This document shows, in pieces, positions 1-8,523 of a DNA stretch of 64,000 bases (positions are counted from its first letter, which is position 1; the number at the start of each line of letters is the position of its first letter). Where the stretch lies: contig RAYE01000003.1 of the NCBI GenBank assembly GCA_003612285.1, positions 62,001 through 126,000 of the forward strand, in the 5' to 3' direction. The notes under the pieces were generated by a model, which saw only the letters and a list, made by a program, of their open reading frames with translations, was not told where the DNA came from and ran no database searches. The DNA is from a bacterium D16-51 (GTDB taxonomy: Bacteria > Bacillota > Clostridia > Lachnospirales > Lachnospiraceae). The translations under genes were made by a program, and so were the position numbers.

Positions 1-747
1 AAATTGAAAGCACAAGGAGTTTCCCACATTATTTATTGTGGAGGAATCCAGGCATATACAGTTTCCCAGGAATTGGTAAAACTTGTTCGGGATGTGTTAG
101 TGATAGAACCAGATATGGTTATTAGTTATAGTGGTGCAAATGATATGGGAATTGCCCAAACCAGAAAGGCAGCAAAAAAGAACCCCTTCATTAGCCTTTA
201 TCAGACAAGGCTGTTTACTGCAATTAGCAGGATGAAGGGGCATGGAATACAAGGTGTTTATTGGGGGCTTGAAAATAATAAGGATTTTTTTGATTATTGG
301 TATGATACAGAGCGGATGATGCATGCAATTTGCAAAGAGTTTAATATCAAATTCAAAGCGTTTTTACAGCCTGCCTTAGGGACAAAGGCTGATTGTTGCC
401 AAGAGGATGCAGATATCGCAGTTTTATATGGATATTTATACGATCTTGAAAAAGGAGAATATTTTAGTGCTGATTCAGATCCATATTCTTCGGTATACTT
501 AAAATGGGCAGGTACAGATTGCCATACTTATTATTGCTCTGTATTGAAATGGGCAAAACGGTTTCGGGAGGGCGGAAATAGCATTGGTGAAAAATGGTTT
601 TGTGATTTATCAGCACTATTTGATTATAAAAGCAGTGTGTATATGGATGATTTTCATGTATATGAGAAAGGAAATCAAATGATTGCTGACAGGATTATGG
701 AAGAGATTAAAGATGAAATTGATATAATAATAGGTCAAAATATTTAG
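1..747 (+). CDS. SGNH/GDSL-type hydrolase, 5' end outside window
   Basis: The reading frame is open from the first base, so the true start is probably upstream and this is a partial gene. Visible SGNH-hydrolase features are a central GANDMG block (about residue 44, the Asn-containing block III) and a C-terminal block with Asp and His in DDFHVYEKG (about residue 219), which would supply the catalytic Asp/His. The Ser block I should lie upstream of the window. Members of this family remove or transfer O-acyl groups on glycans. The stop is followed within a few bases by the RBS of the carbamoyltransferase gene, so both are probably one operon. The acyl-glycan role is inferred from family and context. 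Confidence 0.6.
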   Translation, partial: KLKAQGVSHIIYCGGIQAYTVSQELVKLVRDVLVIEPDMVISYSGANDMGIAQTRKAAKKNPFISLYQTRLFTAISRMKGHGIQGVYWGLENNKDFFDYWYDTERMMHAICKEFNIKFKAFLQPALGTKADCCQEDADIAVLYGYLYDLEKGEYFSADSDPYSSVYLKWAGTDCHTYYCSVLKWAKRFREGGNSIGEKWFCDLSALFDYKSSVYMDDFHVYEKGNQMIADRIMEEIKDEIDIIIGQNI

Positions 748-757
748 GAGGATGTGT

Positions 758-2596
758 ATGTATATATTAGGAGTATCCGGTTTATATCATGATTCTGCTG
801 CTGCATTAATTTGTGACGGAGATATTATTGCGGCGGCACAGGAGGAACGATTTACAAGAGTTAAGCATGATGCCCGTGTCCCAGTAAATGCCATCCAGTA
901 TTGTTTGAAGCAAGGGGATATTACCGCAGAGGATTTAGATGCAGTTGTTTATTATGATCAGCCCATACTGACGCTTGACCGTTTCTTAAAAAATGCGCTT
1001 GCTTTAGGAAAAGAAGCGGAAGGGCTCGTGGAGCATACATATCCGACCCTTTTTTCATGGAAACTTTGGATACATAAGCAGATTGAGGCTGCTGCAGGCG
1101 GGCTTGGTAAGCCAGGGAAGCTGCTGGTTACAAAACACCATATTTCACATGCAGCGTCTGCATTTTATCCATCGCCGTTTGAAAAAGCGGTTGTGCTTAC
1201 AATTGATGGTGTTGGTGAATGGACAACTACTGCAATTGGCGTTGGAGAGGGAAACAGTCTGAAATTGTATGAGGAGATAAAGTATCCGCATTCTATCGGG
1301 CTGCTTTATAGTGCATTTACTTATTTTTGTGGTTTTAAAGTGAATTCAGGCGACTATAAGTTTATGGGACTGGCACCATACGGAAAACCGATTTATTATG
1401 ATGTCATCCGGGAAAAGATGGTGGACATAAAAAAGGATGGTTCTTACCGTTTGAATATGGAGTATTTTGATTATCATAAAGGCGGCACGATGATCAATGA
1501 GGCAAAATTTTCAGAACTTTTTGGAAGCGGAAGAAGGCAGCCGGAAACAAGAATTACAAGGCGTGAGATGGATATAGCTGCTTCTGTTCAAAAAATTACA
1601 GAGGAAATAGTTATGCTTCTTGCATGCCACGCAAAGGAGAAATATGGAGATAAAATCAATAATCTTTGTCTTGCAGGTGGCGTAGCATTGAATTGTGTTG
1701 CTAATGGGAAACTACAGAAGGCGGGCATTTTCAAAAATATTTGGATTCAGCCTGCTGCTGGAGATGCAGGTGGGGCTTTGGGGGCAGCATTCTATACATA
1801 TTATACTTATTTTGGGAAAGAACGGATACCGGAGGTTTATGACAGCCAGAAAGGAAGTCTGTTAGGTCCGGCCTTTGATATTAGTGAGATTAGGGGGTAT
1901 TTAGAAAAACACAGGTATCCATATCACCTATATGAAGATAAGGAAAAGCTTCTTGCAAAGCTTTTGTCTGAGGAGAAGATAGTCGGCATAGCACAGGGAC
2001 GCATGGAATTTGGGCCAAGGGCACTTGGAAACCGCAGTATTCTTGCAGATTGCCGTTCGCCATATATGCAGTCAAGGATTAATCTGAAGATAAAGTATAG
2101 GGAATCTTTCCGTCCATTTGCGCCGATTGTGCTTGCCGAAAAAAGGGAGGAATATTTTGATTTGCCATGTGATAGCCCATATATGTTAAAAGTTGGGGAT
2201 GTGCAGATGGTGAAGAGACTGCCTTTTGATTTGGAGGGGCTTTTGTCTGACCGTGAGGAAGATATGTTACAGGTTGTGTCAGAGCCACGTTCTGACATTC
2301 CGGCTGTAACACATGTAGACTATAGTGCAAGGATTCAGACAGTAGATTCAGTAAGAAATCCGGAATTATATGGAATCCTGTCAGAATATGAGAAGTTGAC
2401 AGGATGTGCAGTTCTTGTGAATACATCGTTTAATGTGCGTGGTGAGCCAATCGTGTGTACCCCCAAAGATGCTTATGAGTGTTTTATGAGAACAGATATG
2501 GATGTGTTGGTACTGGAGAATGCAGTTCTTTATAAAGAAGAGCAGCCGGAATTTATTGAGATGGAAGACTGGAGGGAAAAATATGCATTGGACTGA
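758..2596 (+). CDS. NodU/CmcH-family O-carbamoyltransferase
   Basis: A 612-residue protein of the NodU/CmcH/TobZ family, which uses carbamoyl phosphate and ATP to carbamoylate a hydroxyl group through a carbamoyl-adenylate. The N-terminal Kae1-like domain shows HDSAAAL (about residue 12), the metal-binding-type HHISHAASAF (about 127), DGVGEW and SGDYKFMGLAPYG. LAGGVALNC and GDAGGALGAA follow, and the C-terminal YrdC-like domain has GRMEFGPRALGNRS and VNTSFNVRGEP. The start at 758 is preferred over the ATG at 752 because AGGAGG ends 6 bases upstream. In a surface-glycan locus the likely acceptor is a sugar hydroxyl; the specific substrate cannot be read from sequence. Confidence 0.88.
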   Translation: MYILGVSGLYHDSAAALICDGDIIAAAQEERFTRVKHDARVPVNAIQYCLKQGDITAEDLDAVVYYDQPILTLDRFLKNALALGKEAEGLVEHTYPTLFSWKLWIHKQIEAAAGGLGKPGKLLVTKHHISHAASAFYPSPFEKAVVLTIDGVGEWTTTAIGVGEGNSLKLYEEIKYPHSIGLLYSAFTYFCGFKVNSGDYKFMGLAPYGKPIYYDVIREKMVDIKKDGSYRLNMEYFDYHKGGTMINEAKFSELFGSGRRQPETRITRREMDIAASVQKITEEIVMLLACHAKEKYGDKINNLCLAGGVALNCVANGKLQKAGIFKNIWIQPAAGDAGGALGAAFYTYYTYFGKERIPEVYDSQKGSLLGPAFDISEIRGYLEKHRYPYHLYEDKEKLLAKLLSEEKIVGIAQGRMEFGPRALGNRSILADCRSPYMQSRINLKIKYRESFRPFAPIVLAEKREEYFDLPCDSPYMLKVGDVQMVKRLPFDLEGLLSDREEDMLQVVSEPRSDIPAVTHVDYSARIQTVDSVRNPELYGILSEYEKLTGCAVLVNTSFNVRGEPIVCTPKDAYECFMRTDMDVLVLENAVLYKEEQPEFIEMEDWREKYALD

Positions 2597-2936
2597 TATG
2601 AGTGAAAAAGAAATGATAAAAGCATGGGCGGTAAAGGAGTTCTCGGAAAAGTTGCAGCATGAATATTTGCCACAGCCTGATAGTAATAAGGAAAGTTATT
2701 GGACAGGTTATGAGAATGAGAAAAACATTGTAGAATATGATTTTTCGTCTGTTTCGGAATTACTGGCTTTGTTAAGGGTGGGATTAATGGAAGAAAATAT
2801 GGAAGATTTAATCAGGCCTTTAGCTGTAGCAGCTTTTAAGCAGCGGGCAAAGGAGACAGAAAATGGGAAGTTTGTAACAGAAACAGGGGAAGATGCAGGT
2901 AAGATTGAAATACCTGAATTTATATATAATTTTTAG
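2583..2936 (+). CDS. Small acidic protein of unknown function
   Basis: A 117-residue protein that overlaps the end of the carbamoyltransferase gene by 14 bases, with GGAGGG placed 7 bases before the ATG, so translation is probably coupled. It is soluble-looking, helical and acidic, with no membrane segment and no motif I recognise. A central stretch (about residues 45-75) is predicted helical and a C-terminal EIPEFIYNF tail is hydrophobic. Position suggests a partner or chaperone of the carbamoyltransferase or of the following glycan genes, but there is no direct evidence. A later ATG at 2598 is an alternative start. Confidence 0.6.
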   Translation: MHWTDMSEKEMIKAWAVKEFSEKLQHEYLPQPDSNKESYWTGYENEKNIVEYDFSSVSELLALLRVGLMEENMEDLIRPLAVAAFKQRAKETENGKFVTETGEDAGKIEIPEFIYNF

Positions 2937-3027
2937 TTATGTATAGGTTATATGGAAATGGAAGGAAATAGAAAAAGGGTGGATTAAGGAATTAGGAGTT
3001 TCCAAAAACATCATTATAGGAAGGAGG

Positions 3028-3750
3028 ATGAATTTGATACAGCGCTATTTAGATGAGCTTTCTGTAGTATCTTTGGATCATAAAAAAACAGAATTCAATA
3101 GAACAGAATTTTTTGATATTATTTATGGACAGGAATCAGATATAACTTATATTACTTTCGAAAATCAATTATATGGTGTTATTAGTGCAGGGGATATTAA
3201 GAGGTGTGAAAATGGGATAATTAAAATTAATCAGAGATTTACATATTTGCTTAATTGGGATTATAGGAAGGCCAAAAAAATTTTTAGCGAGAAAAGAAAT
3301 ATAAATAAAGTGCCTGTAGTGGATGAAACAGGATGTTTGCTAGGGGATTACTCCCGTTGGGATGATAAAAGATGGTATAGAAGAAGTAAAGAGGTTTGTC
3401 TACACGGCTTATTTAATAGTTTTATAAATAAAGAAATGATTTTAGTAAATCCAGGGAAAGAAAAACAGTGGATGTTTGAATTTGTGAGAGATTGTTTCGC
3501 TAGAGAAAAAGTAAAGTATAAAGTTTGTTGTATGAAAGATTTTCCATTATTTCTAACAAAGGAAGAGGCATACTGGATATTTGTTGATGAAGAGGATTTA
3601 TATTGTGTAAAAGGTATTTATAGGGAATTAATTAAATATCCCCAAAGTTTTTTCACATTTAAGGATTTGATAGAAAGTGTGACGGTATCGGGTGAAGAAA
3701 AAGGCATTTTGAACCAGTTAATGGAGAGGGGAGTGCAGTGCAGTGCATAA
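3028..3750 (+). CDS. CBS-pair-like protein, partner of downstream nucleotidyltransferase
   Basis: A 240-residue protein. The first 120 residues resemble a CBS pair: ITFENQLYGVISAGDIKR (about residue 43) and NKVPVVDETGCLLGDYSR (about residue 93) have the usual sheet-helix pattern of ligand-sensing CBS repeats. The rest is unrecognised. GGAAGGAGG precedes the ATG. The last 13 bases overlap the next gene, so the two products are probably made together and may interact. CBS pairs usually bind adenosyl or cytidyl nucleotides, which would fit regulation of a nucleotidyltransferase. The assignment rests on pattern only and no enzymatic domain is seen. Confidence 0.5.
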   Translation: MNLIQRYLDELSVVSLDHKKTEFNRTEFFDIIYGQESDITYITFENQLYGVISAGDIKRCENGIIKINQRFTYLLNWDYRKAKKIFSEKRNINKVPVVDETGCLLGDYSRWDDKRWYRRSKEVCLHGLFNSFINKEMILVNPGKEKQWMFEFVRDCFAREKVKYKVCCMKDFPLFLTKEEAYWIFVDEEDLYCVKGIYRELIKYPQSFFTFKDLIESVTVSGEEKGILNQLMERGVQCSA

Positions 3751-5057
3751 CGGTAAGCGATAGACCTTGTGATGGTCCACGGTTTCGTGGTGCTTTGAAG
3801 AAAAGATTTAAAAATGTAAATGAAAATTTTTTTCCTAAAGAATTTGCAGAAGGTTTTTTTGAAGAACTTTATTCCGAGGAATATTATGAATCTATTGTTA
3901 ATATACCATTGGAAATGTATTGCGAAAATGGAGTTAATAAAATTAAGGATGTCAGGAGTAAATTTTTTAATGTGTCAGATGGGCAGAGAGCAACGCTTGG
4001 ACAGCCTTTGGAATATGAAAATAAGATTTACTTTTTTGGGCCTTGTATAATGATTGGGAGATATGTTGAGGACAAGCATACCGTTGAAAGTTTTTTGCAA
4101 AATAGACTAAATGATATAGGTTTGCGGTATAAGGTGGTAAATTGTGGGGCATATAATGGAAAGAAATTAGATATTAACAGGATTTTAGAAACCGATTTTA
4201 ATTGTGGGGATATAGCGGTTATTTGGTCTTATGACAGAAATTATTTAGGAATTCCAGATATTAGTTTACCTAAAGTGGCAGAGAAATATCGTATTCCTAT
4301 TCAGTGGACATTAAACACATTGCCACATTGTAACCATAAGGTAAATAAAATTTTGGCAGATGAGATTTTTTTAAGGCTGCAAGTAATGTTAGAAGAGAAA
4401 GTTTTAAAGTGTGAGGATTCTTTTGATGGTATCAGAAGGGAGTATATATCGAGGAATTACATAAAGAGATATTTTTTAGGTTTTGATTATACTAAATATA
4501 AAAAGATAGGTTCTATTGTTATGAATTGTAATCCATTTACAAATGGACACCGTTATCTTATTGAGAGTGCATGTCAAATGGTGGATTTTTTGGTTATATT
4601 TGTGGTGGAGGAAGATAAATCTTTTTTTAGCTTTGAAGAGCGTTTTGAGATGGTTAGGGAAGGGGTTAGGGATTTAAACCATGTAATGGTAGTACCGAGT
4701 GGGCAATTTATTCTTTCTGAAACAACATTTCCAGAGTATTTTCTAAAGATACAGGATGAAGATATTTATAGAAATGTAGATTATGATATTACATTGTTTG
4801 CTGATTATATTGCAAGTGAGCTTCATATTACACATCGTTTTGTAGGAGAAGAGCCATATGACAACGTAACAAATGAATATAATAATGCCATGAAGCGGAT
4901 TTTGCCAGAGAAAGGGATTTGTTTGGTAGAAATACCGAGGAAGAAAGATGATGGAATATATATCAGCGCATCTGAAGTGAGAAAAAGTATGGGAGACAAG
5001 AAAAGAGCATATAAATTGGTGCCAGATACGACACGAAAGGTTTTGGGGTGGAATTGA
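3738..5057 (+). CDS. Citrate-lyase-ligase-like nucleotidyltransferase with N-terminal SGNH-like region
   Basis: A 439-residue two-part protein. The C-terminal half (from about residue 252) resembles the [citrate lyase] ligase family of HIGH-type nucleotidyltransferases: GSIVMNCNPFTNGHRYLIE carries the NPFTNGH nucleotide-binding signature, and IYISASEVRKS near the end corresponds to the ISSS/ISASxVR signature. The N-terminal half contains IYFFGPCIMIGRYVEDKHTV (about residue 95), which looks like an SGNH-type block. There are no citrate lyase genes nearby, so a role in fermentation is unlikely; transfer of a nucleotidyl or acyl-linked group during surface-glycan tailoring is an inference. It starts at a GTG overlapping the preceding gene. 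Confidence 0.55.
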   Translation: MQCITVSDRPCDGPRFRGALKKRFKNVNENFFPKEFAEGFFEELYSEEYYESIVNIPLEMYCENGVNKIKDVRSKFFNVSDGQRATLGQPLEYENKIYFFGPCIMIGRYVEDKHTVESFLQNRLNDIGLRYKVVNCGAYNGKKLDINRILETDFNCGDIAVIWSYDRNYLGIPDISLPKVAEKYRIPIQWTLNTLPHCNHKVNKILADEIFLRLQVMLEEKVLKCEDSFDGIRREYISRNYIKRYFLGFDYTKYKKIGSIVMNCNPFTNGHRYLIESACQMVDFLVIFVVEEDKSFFSFEERFEMVREGVRDLNHVMVVPSGQFILSETTFPEYFLKIQDEDIYRNVDYDITLFADYIASELHITHRFVGEEPYDNVTNEYNNAMKRILPEKGICLVEIPRKKDDGIYISASEVRKSMGDKKRAYKLVPDTTRKVLGWN

Positions 5058-5084
5058 CAAACTTCTGGTGCTGATAAAAGTTTC

Positions 5085-5110
5085 TGAAATGCTTGGGCTT
5101 GATAATTCTA
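5085..5110 (+). pseudogene. Short fragment of a methyltransferase gene
   Basis: These 26 bases match 5926-5951 inside the downstream methyltransferase gene at 25 of 26 positions, encoding the same EMLGLD segment. The fragment is not part of an intact methyltransferase here. It is the left edge of a patch of gene debris that continues to 5740, and it shows that a second methyltransferase-like gene once stood here or was partly copied. Confidence 0.55.
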
Positions 5111-5134
5111 TTTGTTATGTGGAGGGGAAATAAA

Positions 5135-5530
5135 GTGTTTTCTAATTTTATCTCATTAGGTTGTGCATGCCCGGCAGCTTCTTCTATGTCAAAGTATGCT
5201 TTAAGAAGCTGGTCGGGGCCGTTTGACTGGTTAGTTACTGAGCGGTTTGACAAGGTATTGCATTGTATGGAAAACGGTTTTGAAGGCTTCTTAGAAAAAG
5301 AAGACTTAGAACGTTTTAAAGGAAGTCCATTGAAGTTTAGGGATAAAAAAAGTGGTTTTGTATTTTTGCATGATCAGGAATATCCCTTTGAGGATAGGTT
5401 TGAGGAACTGAAACAGAAATACCAAAAACGGATTGATAGGTTTATGGAAGAAATAAGAAAGCCTACCTGCTTTTTGCGTTCTGTTATTGCTACCGATGAA
5501 CTAAGCTATATTGTAAAGAATAAAGGATAA
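5135..5530 (+). pseudogene. Truncated DUF1796 (papain-like cysteine peptidase-like) gene
   Basis: A 131-residue frame starting at GTG with GGAGGGG 7 bases upstream. It opens with SNFISLGCACPAASSMSKYALRS and SGPFDW, characteristic of the DUF1796 family of putative papain-like cysteine peptidases often found in polysaccharide loci. Family members are usually well over 200 residues, and this one stops at 5530 right after a region that should continue, so the C-terminal half is missing. It is bordered on the left by a methyltransferase scrap and on the right by a Rossmann-domain scrap. It is probably non-functional, although the short product could still be made. Confidence 0.55.
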
Positions 5531-5740
5531 AAAAGAAAAAGGGAAAGAAATTGGTGGAGTCCCGGTTGTTGGGATAGAAGAGGTAAGGAATCATGAAAAT
5601 TTAACTTTTATTGTAACGGCTACACAGAATTATGAAAAAATCAAAGCAGAAATAGAACGGTATTGCAATGCATCGCTTGTAATATCCCTGGATGATTTAT
5701 TCCTGCGATGGCAAAATGAAGGAGAAGGAGAGATTATAAA
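5531..5740 (+). pseudogene. Remnant of a Rossmann-like domain gene
   Basis: In one frame this stretch reads IGGVPVVGIEEVRNHENL, then TFIVTATQNYEKI and ISLDDLFLRW. That is the same pattern as the C-terminal domain of the methyltransferase at 5741-6916 (ENGLPVYTLQEL, LIIVATTFLNII) and the N-terminal domain of the protein at 6968-8458 (IDGIEVIGKEQL, LVITSNKYKKI). It has no start codon or RBS of its own and is fused out of frame to the DUF1796 fragment, so it is the tail of a deleted gene. Confidence 0.55.
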
Positions 5741-6916
5741 ATGTATAAAGAAATAGAGAATTGGTATGAGCCAGTAGATTCATTAAGTAAATTTAATTCA
5801 GTAACGGAAATGACAAGATGGGAAAGTGGATTTTTATGTGGCTTATTAAAAAAGTTTAGACCACATAAAATCCTTGAAGTGGGCGTTGCTGGTGGTGGGA
5901 CAAGTGTGATAATTAGGAAGGCTCTTGAAATGCTTGGGCTTGATGATTCTATGCATTATAGTGGCGACTTATCAGAAAAATATTATCGGAAAAGAGATGA
6001 AGGCTTAGTAACTGGATTTCAGTATGATGTTGCATGTGAAAGAAATTTGATATCAGAGGGAAACCATAAATTGTACATTGGAAATTATCTACCAGAGTAT
6101 ATTGAAGATATTGGGGGTGAAATAGATTTCGTTATTTTGGATACAGTACATAGTGCACCAGGGGAATTGTTGGATTTATTAGTTGTGTTGCCCTATTTAT
6201 CTGAAACAGCAATTATTGTTTTCCATGATTTAGCAACCGACCATCAGAACCATTATAGGCAGACCGTTAGTATAAATAAATGCTTATTTGATTCATTGGA
6301 TGGAGAAAAATATTTTAATATATGTGGAAATGATATAGACAGGGATATGCTTTATGGTTATTCAGATATAGGCGGAGTGGTAATTAGCAACAGAGAAAAT
6401 TGTATACGTGACTTGTTTTCAATGTTTGGGCTGCCTTGGGCGTATATGCCGTCAGATAAAGAACTGGATATTTATAGGAAAAAATATGCCTGCTTTTATG
6501 ATGCAAAATATATAGAGATGTTTGATCTTATAGTGAAGGTGCAAAGGCATACTTGGAAACATAATTCTTTAGAAGGGAAAAGAAGATTAATAACTGAATT
6601 TAAGAGAAAAATATCTGAAAAGAAGATTTATTTATTTGGAAATGGAAAACGTGGGAGAAAATTATATCATTTTATAGAAATGATTGGTGGCCATATAGAG
6701 GGATGGTGTGTTTCTGATGAATATAAGACAGAAAAGCAAGAAAATGGCCTGCCAGTTTATACGTTACAGGAATTGGGGACATTGAAAGAAGAGAAATTGA
6801 TTATTGTGGCAACTACATTTTTAAACATTATAGATGATATAGAGAATTCTGGGATTGAATACTATATACCAAATCCATTTATTATAAATCAGTCATCATT
6901 ATATGATAATTTATAA
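5741..6916 (+). CDS. SAM-dependent methyltransferase fused to Rossmann-like domain
   Basis: A 391-residue protein. Residues about 30-210 form a class I methyltransferase domain of the cephalosporin hydroxylase (CmcI)/Methyltransf_24 kind: ILEVGVAGGGTS is the SAM-binding motif I, DFVILDTVHSAP an acidic motif II, and IIVFHDL follows. Residues about 290-390 form a second nucleotide-binding-like domain with IYLFGNGKRGRKL, GWCVSDEYKTE and LIIVATTFLNI. The same kind of domain starts the next gene. AGGAGAAGGAGAG precedes the ATG. It probably modifies a sugar or glycan intermediate in this locus; the acceptor is unknown. Confidence 0.65.
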   Translation: MYKEIENWYEPVDSLSKFNSVTEMTRWESGFLCGLLKKFRPHKILEVGVAGGGTSVIIRKALEMLGLDDSMHYSGDLSEKYYRKRDEGLVTGFQYDVACERNLISEGNHKLYIGNYLPEYIEDIGGEIDFVILDTVHSAPGELLDLLVVLPYLSETAIIVFHDLATDHQNHYRQTVSINKCLFDSLDGEKYFNICGNDIDRDMLYGYSDIGGVVISNRENCIRDLFSMFGLPWAYMPSDKELDIYRKKYACFYDAKYIEMFDLIVKVQRHTWKHNSLEGKRRLITEFKRKISEKKIYLFGNGKRGRKLYHFIEMIGGHIEGWCVSDEYKTEKQENGLPVYTLQELGTLKEEKLIIVATTFLNIIDDIENSGIEYYIPNPFIINQSSLYDNL

Positions 6917-6967
6917 CATGGGGTCTATTGGTGGTAAAAAGGAAAACTTTTAAGAAAGGAACTGGGT

Positions 6968-8458
6968 ATGGAGGAAAAAAGGATAGTTCTATATGGTGCA
7001 TCAATTACAGGGCGGATGGCATTAAAATATTATGGAAAGAACAAGGTCAGATGCTTCTGCGATGGAGATAAGAATAAAGTTGGCACATCAATTGACGGGA
7101 TAGAGGTAATCGGAAAAGAGCAATTAGTAAAAATCAAAGATGAAATTACCCTTGTAATAACTAGTAATAAATATAAAAAGATTGTGGAAGAATTAAATGG
7201 GTTGGGAATATTTGAATATGAGTTATATGGTTTGAAACATTTTGCGTATTCTCCTGAGGAATATATAAATCTCAAACGGTATATAAGTTCTGTATTGGAT
7301 GAGACAAAACAAGATGGGGTTTGTGTACAAAAGACAGCATGTCCTGTGAATAAAATTGAGAGAAAAAAGATAGTTTTTGCCCTTAATTATGCTGGTGGGT
7401 GGATGCAGATTGAATCATTATATAAGGCAGCAACAAAAAGTGAACATTGCTATTGCGTAATAACAAACATGGGCAAAAATCTGGAAATCGTAGCTAAATT
7501 AAAAAATCAAGGGGTAGAGTTGTATGATGCATGCCAATATAAAATAGAAGAAGACAGGCCGGATGTAATTATTTATTGTGATGATTGGCAGAATTATGCA
7601 AATACATCGGTGGAACCAAAGAATGCAAGAAATTATGCAGGTAAGACGGTATTGATACCTTCAGACATGGTAGAGTATGCATATCCTCAGACATCGATTC
7701 CAGAGATTGCAAAGAGATATTTGCGGCAGAATGCGGATATGTGTTTTGTTAATCCTGACTTTTATGAAAAGTTTAAACCTTATCAAAGTAATCTTATTGA
7801 AGAGGGAAATTCTAAATTTGATTATATCTGGGAGAAGCTTACAGGAGATGTTTGTATTCCGGATGAATGGAAAAAGAAAATTAAAGGCAGGAAGGTTATT
7901 ATGTGGGCGACGGCTCATGGACTGGACAATAAAAAAATTGCACCTATATATACATTTGATATTTGGGCAAAAGATATTATAGAGTATTTTGAATTACATA
8001 AAGAGTACGTTTTATTGTTTAGACCAAGCCCAAGGATTTTTCAGGATTTAATTATTAGTGGAGTCTGTACGTATAATGAATGTAGGCGGTTTGAAGAGAT
8101 GTTTGAGGCAGAGGATAATTTTATTCTTGATAGGACATCTGATTATGGTGTAGCGTATAGAATTTCGGATGCCTTATTATGTCCGCCAAATGGTATGCTG
8201 CTGTCATATTTGCCAACAAGGAAACCAATTATATATACAGCGACATATAGAATGGGATATTCATTTACGGATAAAGAATTAATTGAAAATTATTATGTGA
8301 TAAAAGACAGAGAAGATTTAAGTGTAGTTATTGATGAAATATTTAATCATAATGATCCGCTCTATGAGAAGCGTATGTGTACATTTGAGAAATATATACC
8401 ACGTTTTGATGGGAAAATTGGAGAAAGAATTATGAAGCGGATATTAGAGGTGATATAG
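6968..8458 (+). CDS. CDP-glycerol glycerophosphotransferase-like protein with N-terminal Rossmann-like domain
   Basis: A 496-residue protein. Residues 1-90 are a Rossmann-like domain (RIVLYGASITGRMAL, FCDGDKNKVGTSIDG) similar to the C-terminal domain of the preceding methyltransferase. Residues about 130-495 look like a GT-B fold of the TagB/TagF CDP-glycerol transferase type: NKKIAPIYTFDIWAKDI, YVLLFRPSPR (the RPxP-type motif), and a late acceptor/nucleotide loop ISDALLCPPNGMLLSYLPT. Such enzymes move phospho-polyols or phospho-groups from CDP carriers to glycans. Standing just upstream of a phosphoramidate module, it is a possible final transferase; that is an inference from position and fold only. 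Confidence 0.6.
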   Translation: MEEKRIVLYGASITGRMALKYYGKNKVRCFCDGDKNKVGTSIDGIEVIGKEQLVKIKDEITLVITSNKYKKIVEELNGLGIFEYELYGLKHFAYSPEEYINLKRYISSVLDETKQDGVCVQKTACPVNKIERKKIVFALNYAGGWMQIESLYKAATKSEHCYCVITNMGKNLEIVAKLKNQGVELYDACQYKIEEDRPDVIIYCDDWQNYANTSVEPKNARNYAGKTVLIPSDMVEYAYPQTSIPEIAKRYLRQNADMCFVNPDFYEKFKPYQSNLIEEGNSKFDYIWEKLTGDVCIPDEWKKKIKGRKVIMWATAHGLDNKKIAPIYTFDIWAKDIIEYFELHKEYVLLFRPSPRIFQDLIISGVCTYNECRRFEEMFEAEDNFILDRTSDYGVAYRISDALLCPPNGMLLSYLPTRKPIIYTATYRMGYSFTDKELIENYYVIKDREDLSVVIDEIFNHNDPLYEKRMCTFEKYIPRFDGKIGERIMKRILEVI

Positions 8459-8523
8459 CGGGATTTTGGTGTATTGGTAATAAGTTATATTGTTAGATTG
8501 AGATACAAGTGTGGAGAACTGAT

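Noticed and set aside
758-2596. Nodulation-related function from the NodU name
   Set aside because: The NodU name reflects the family of O-carbamoyltransferases; there are no Nod-factor genes and the host is a Clostridia.
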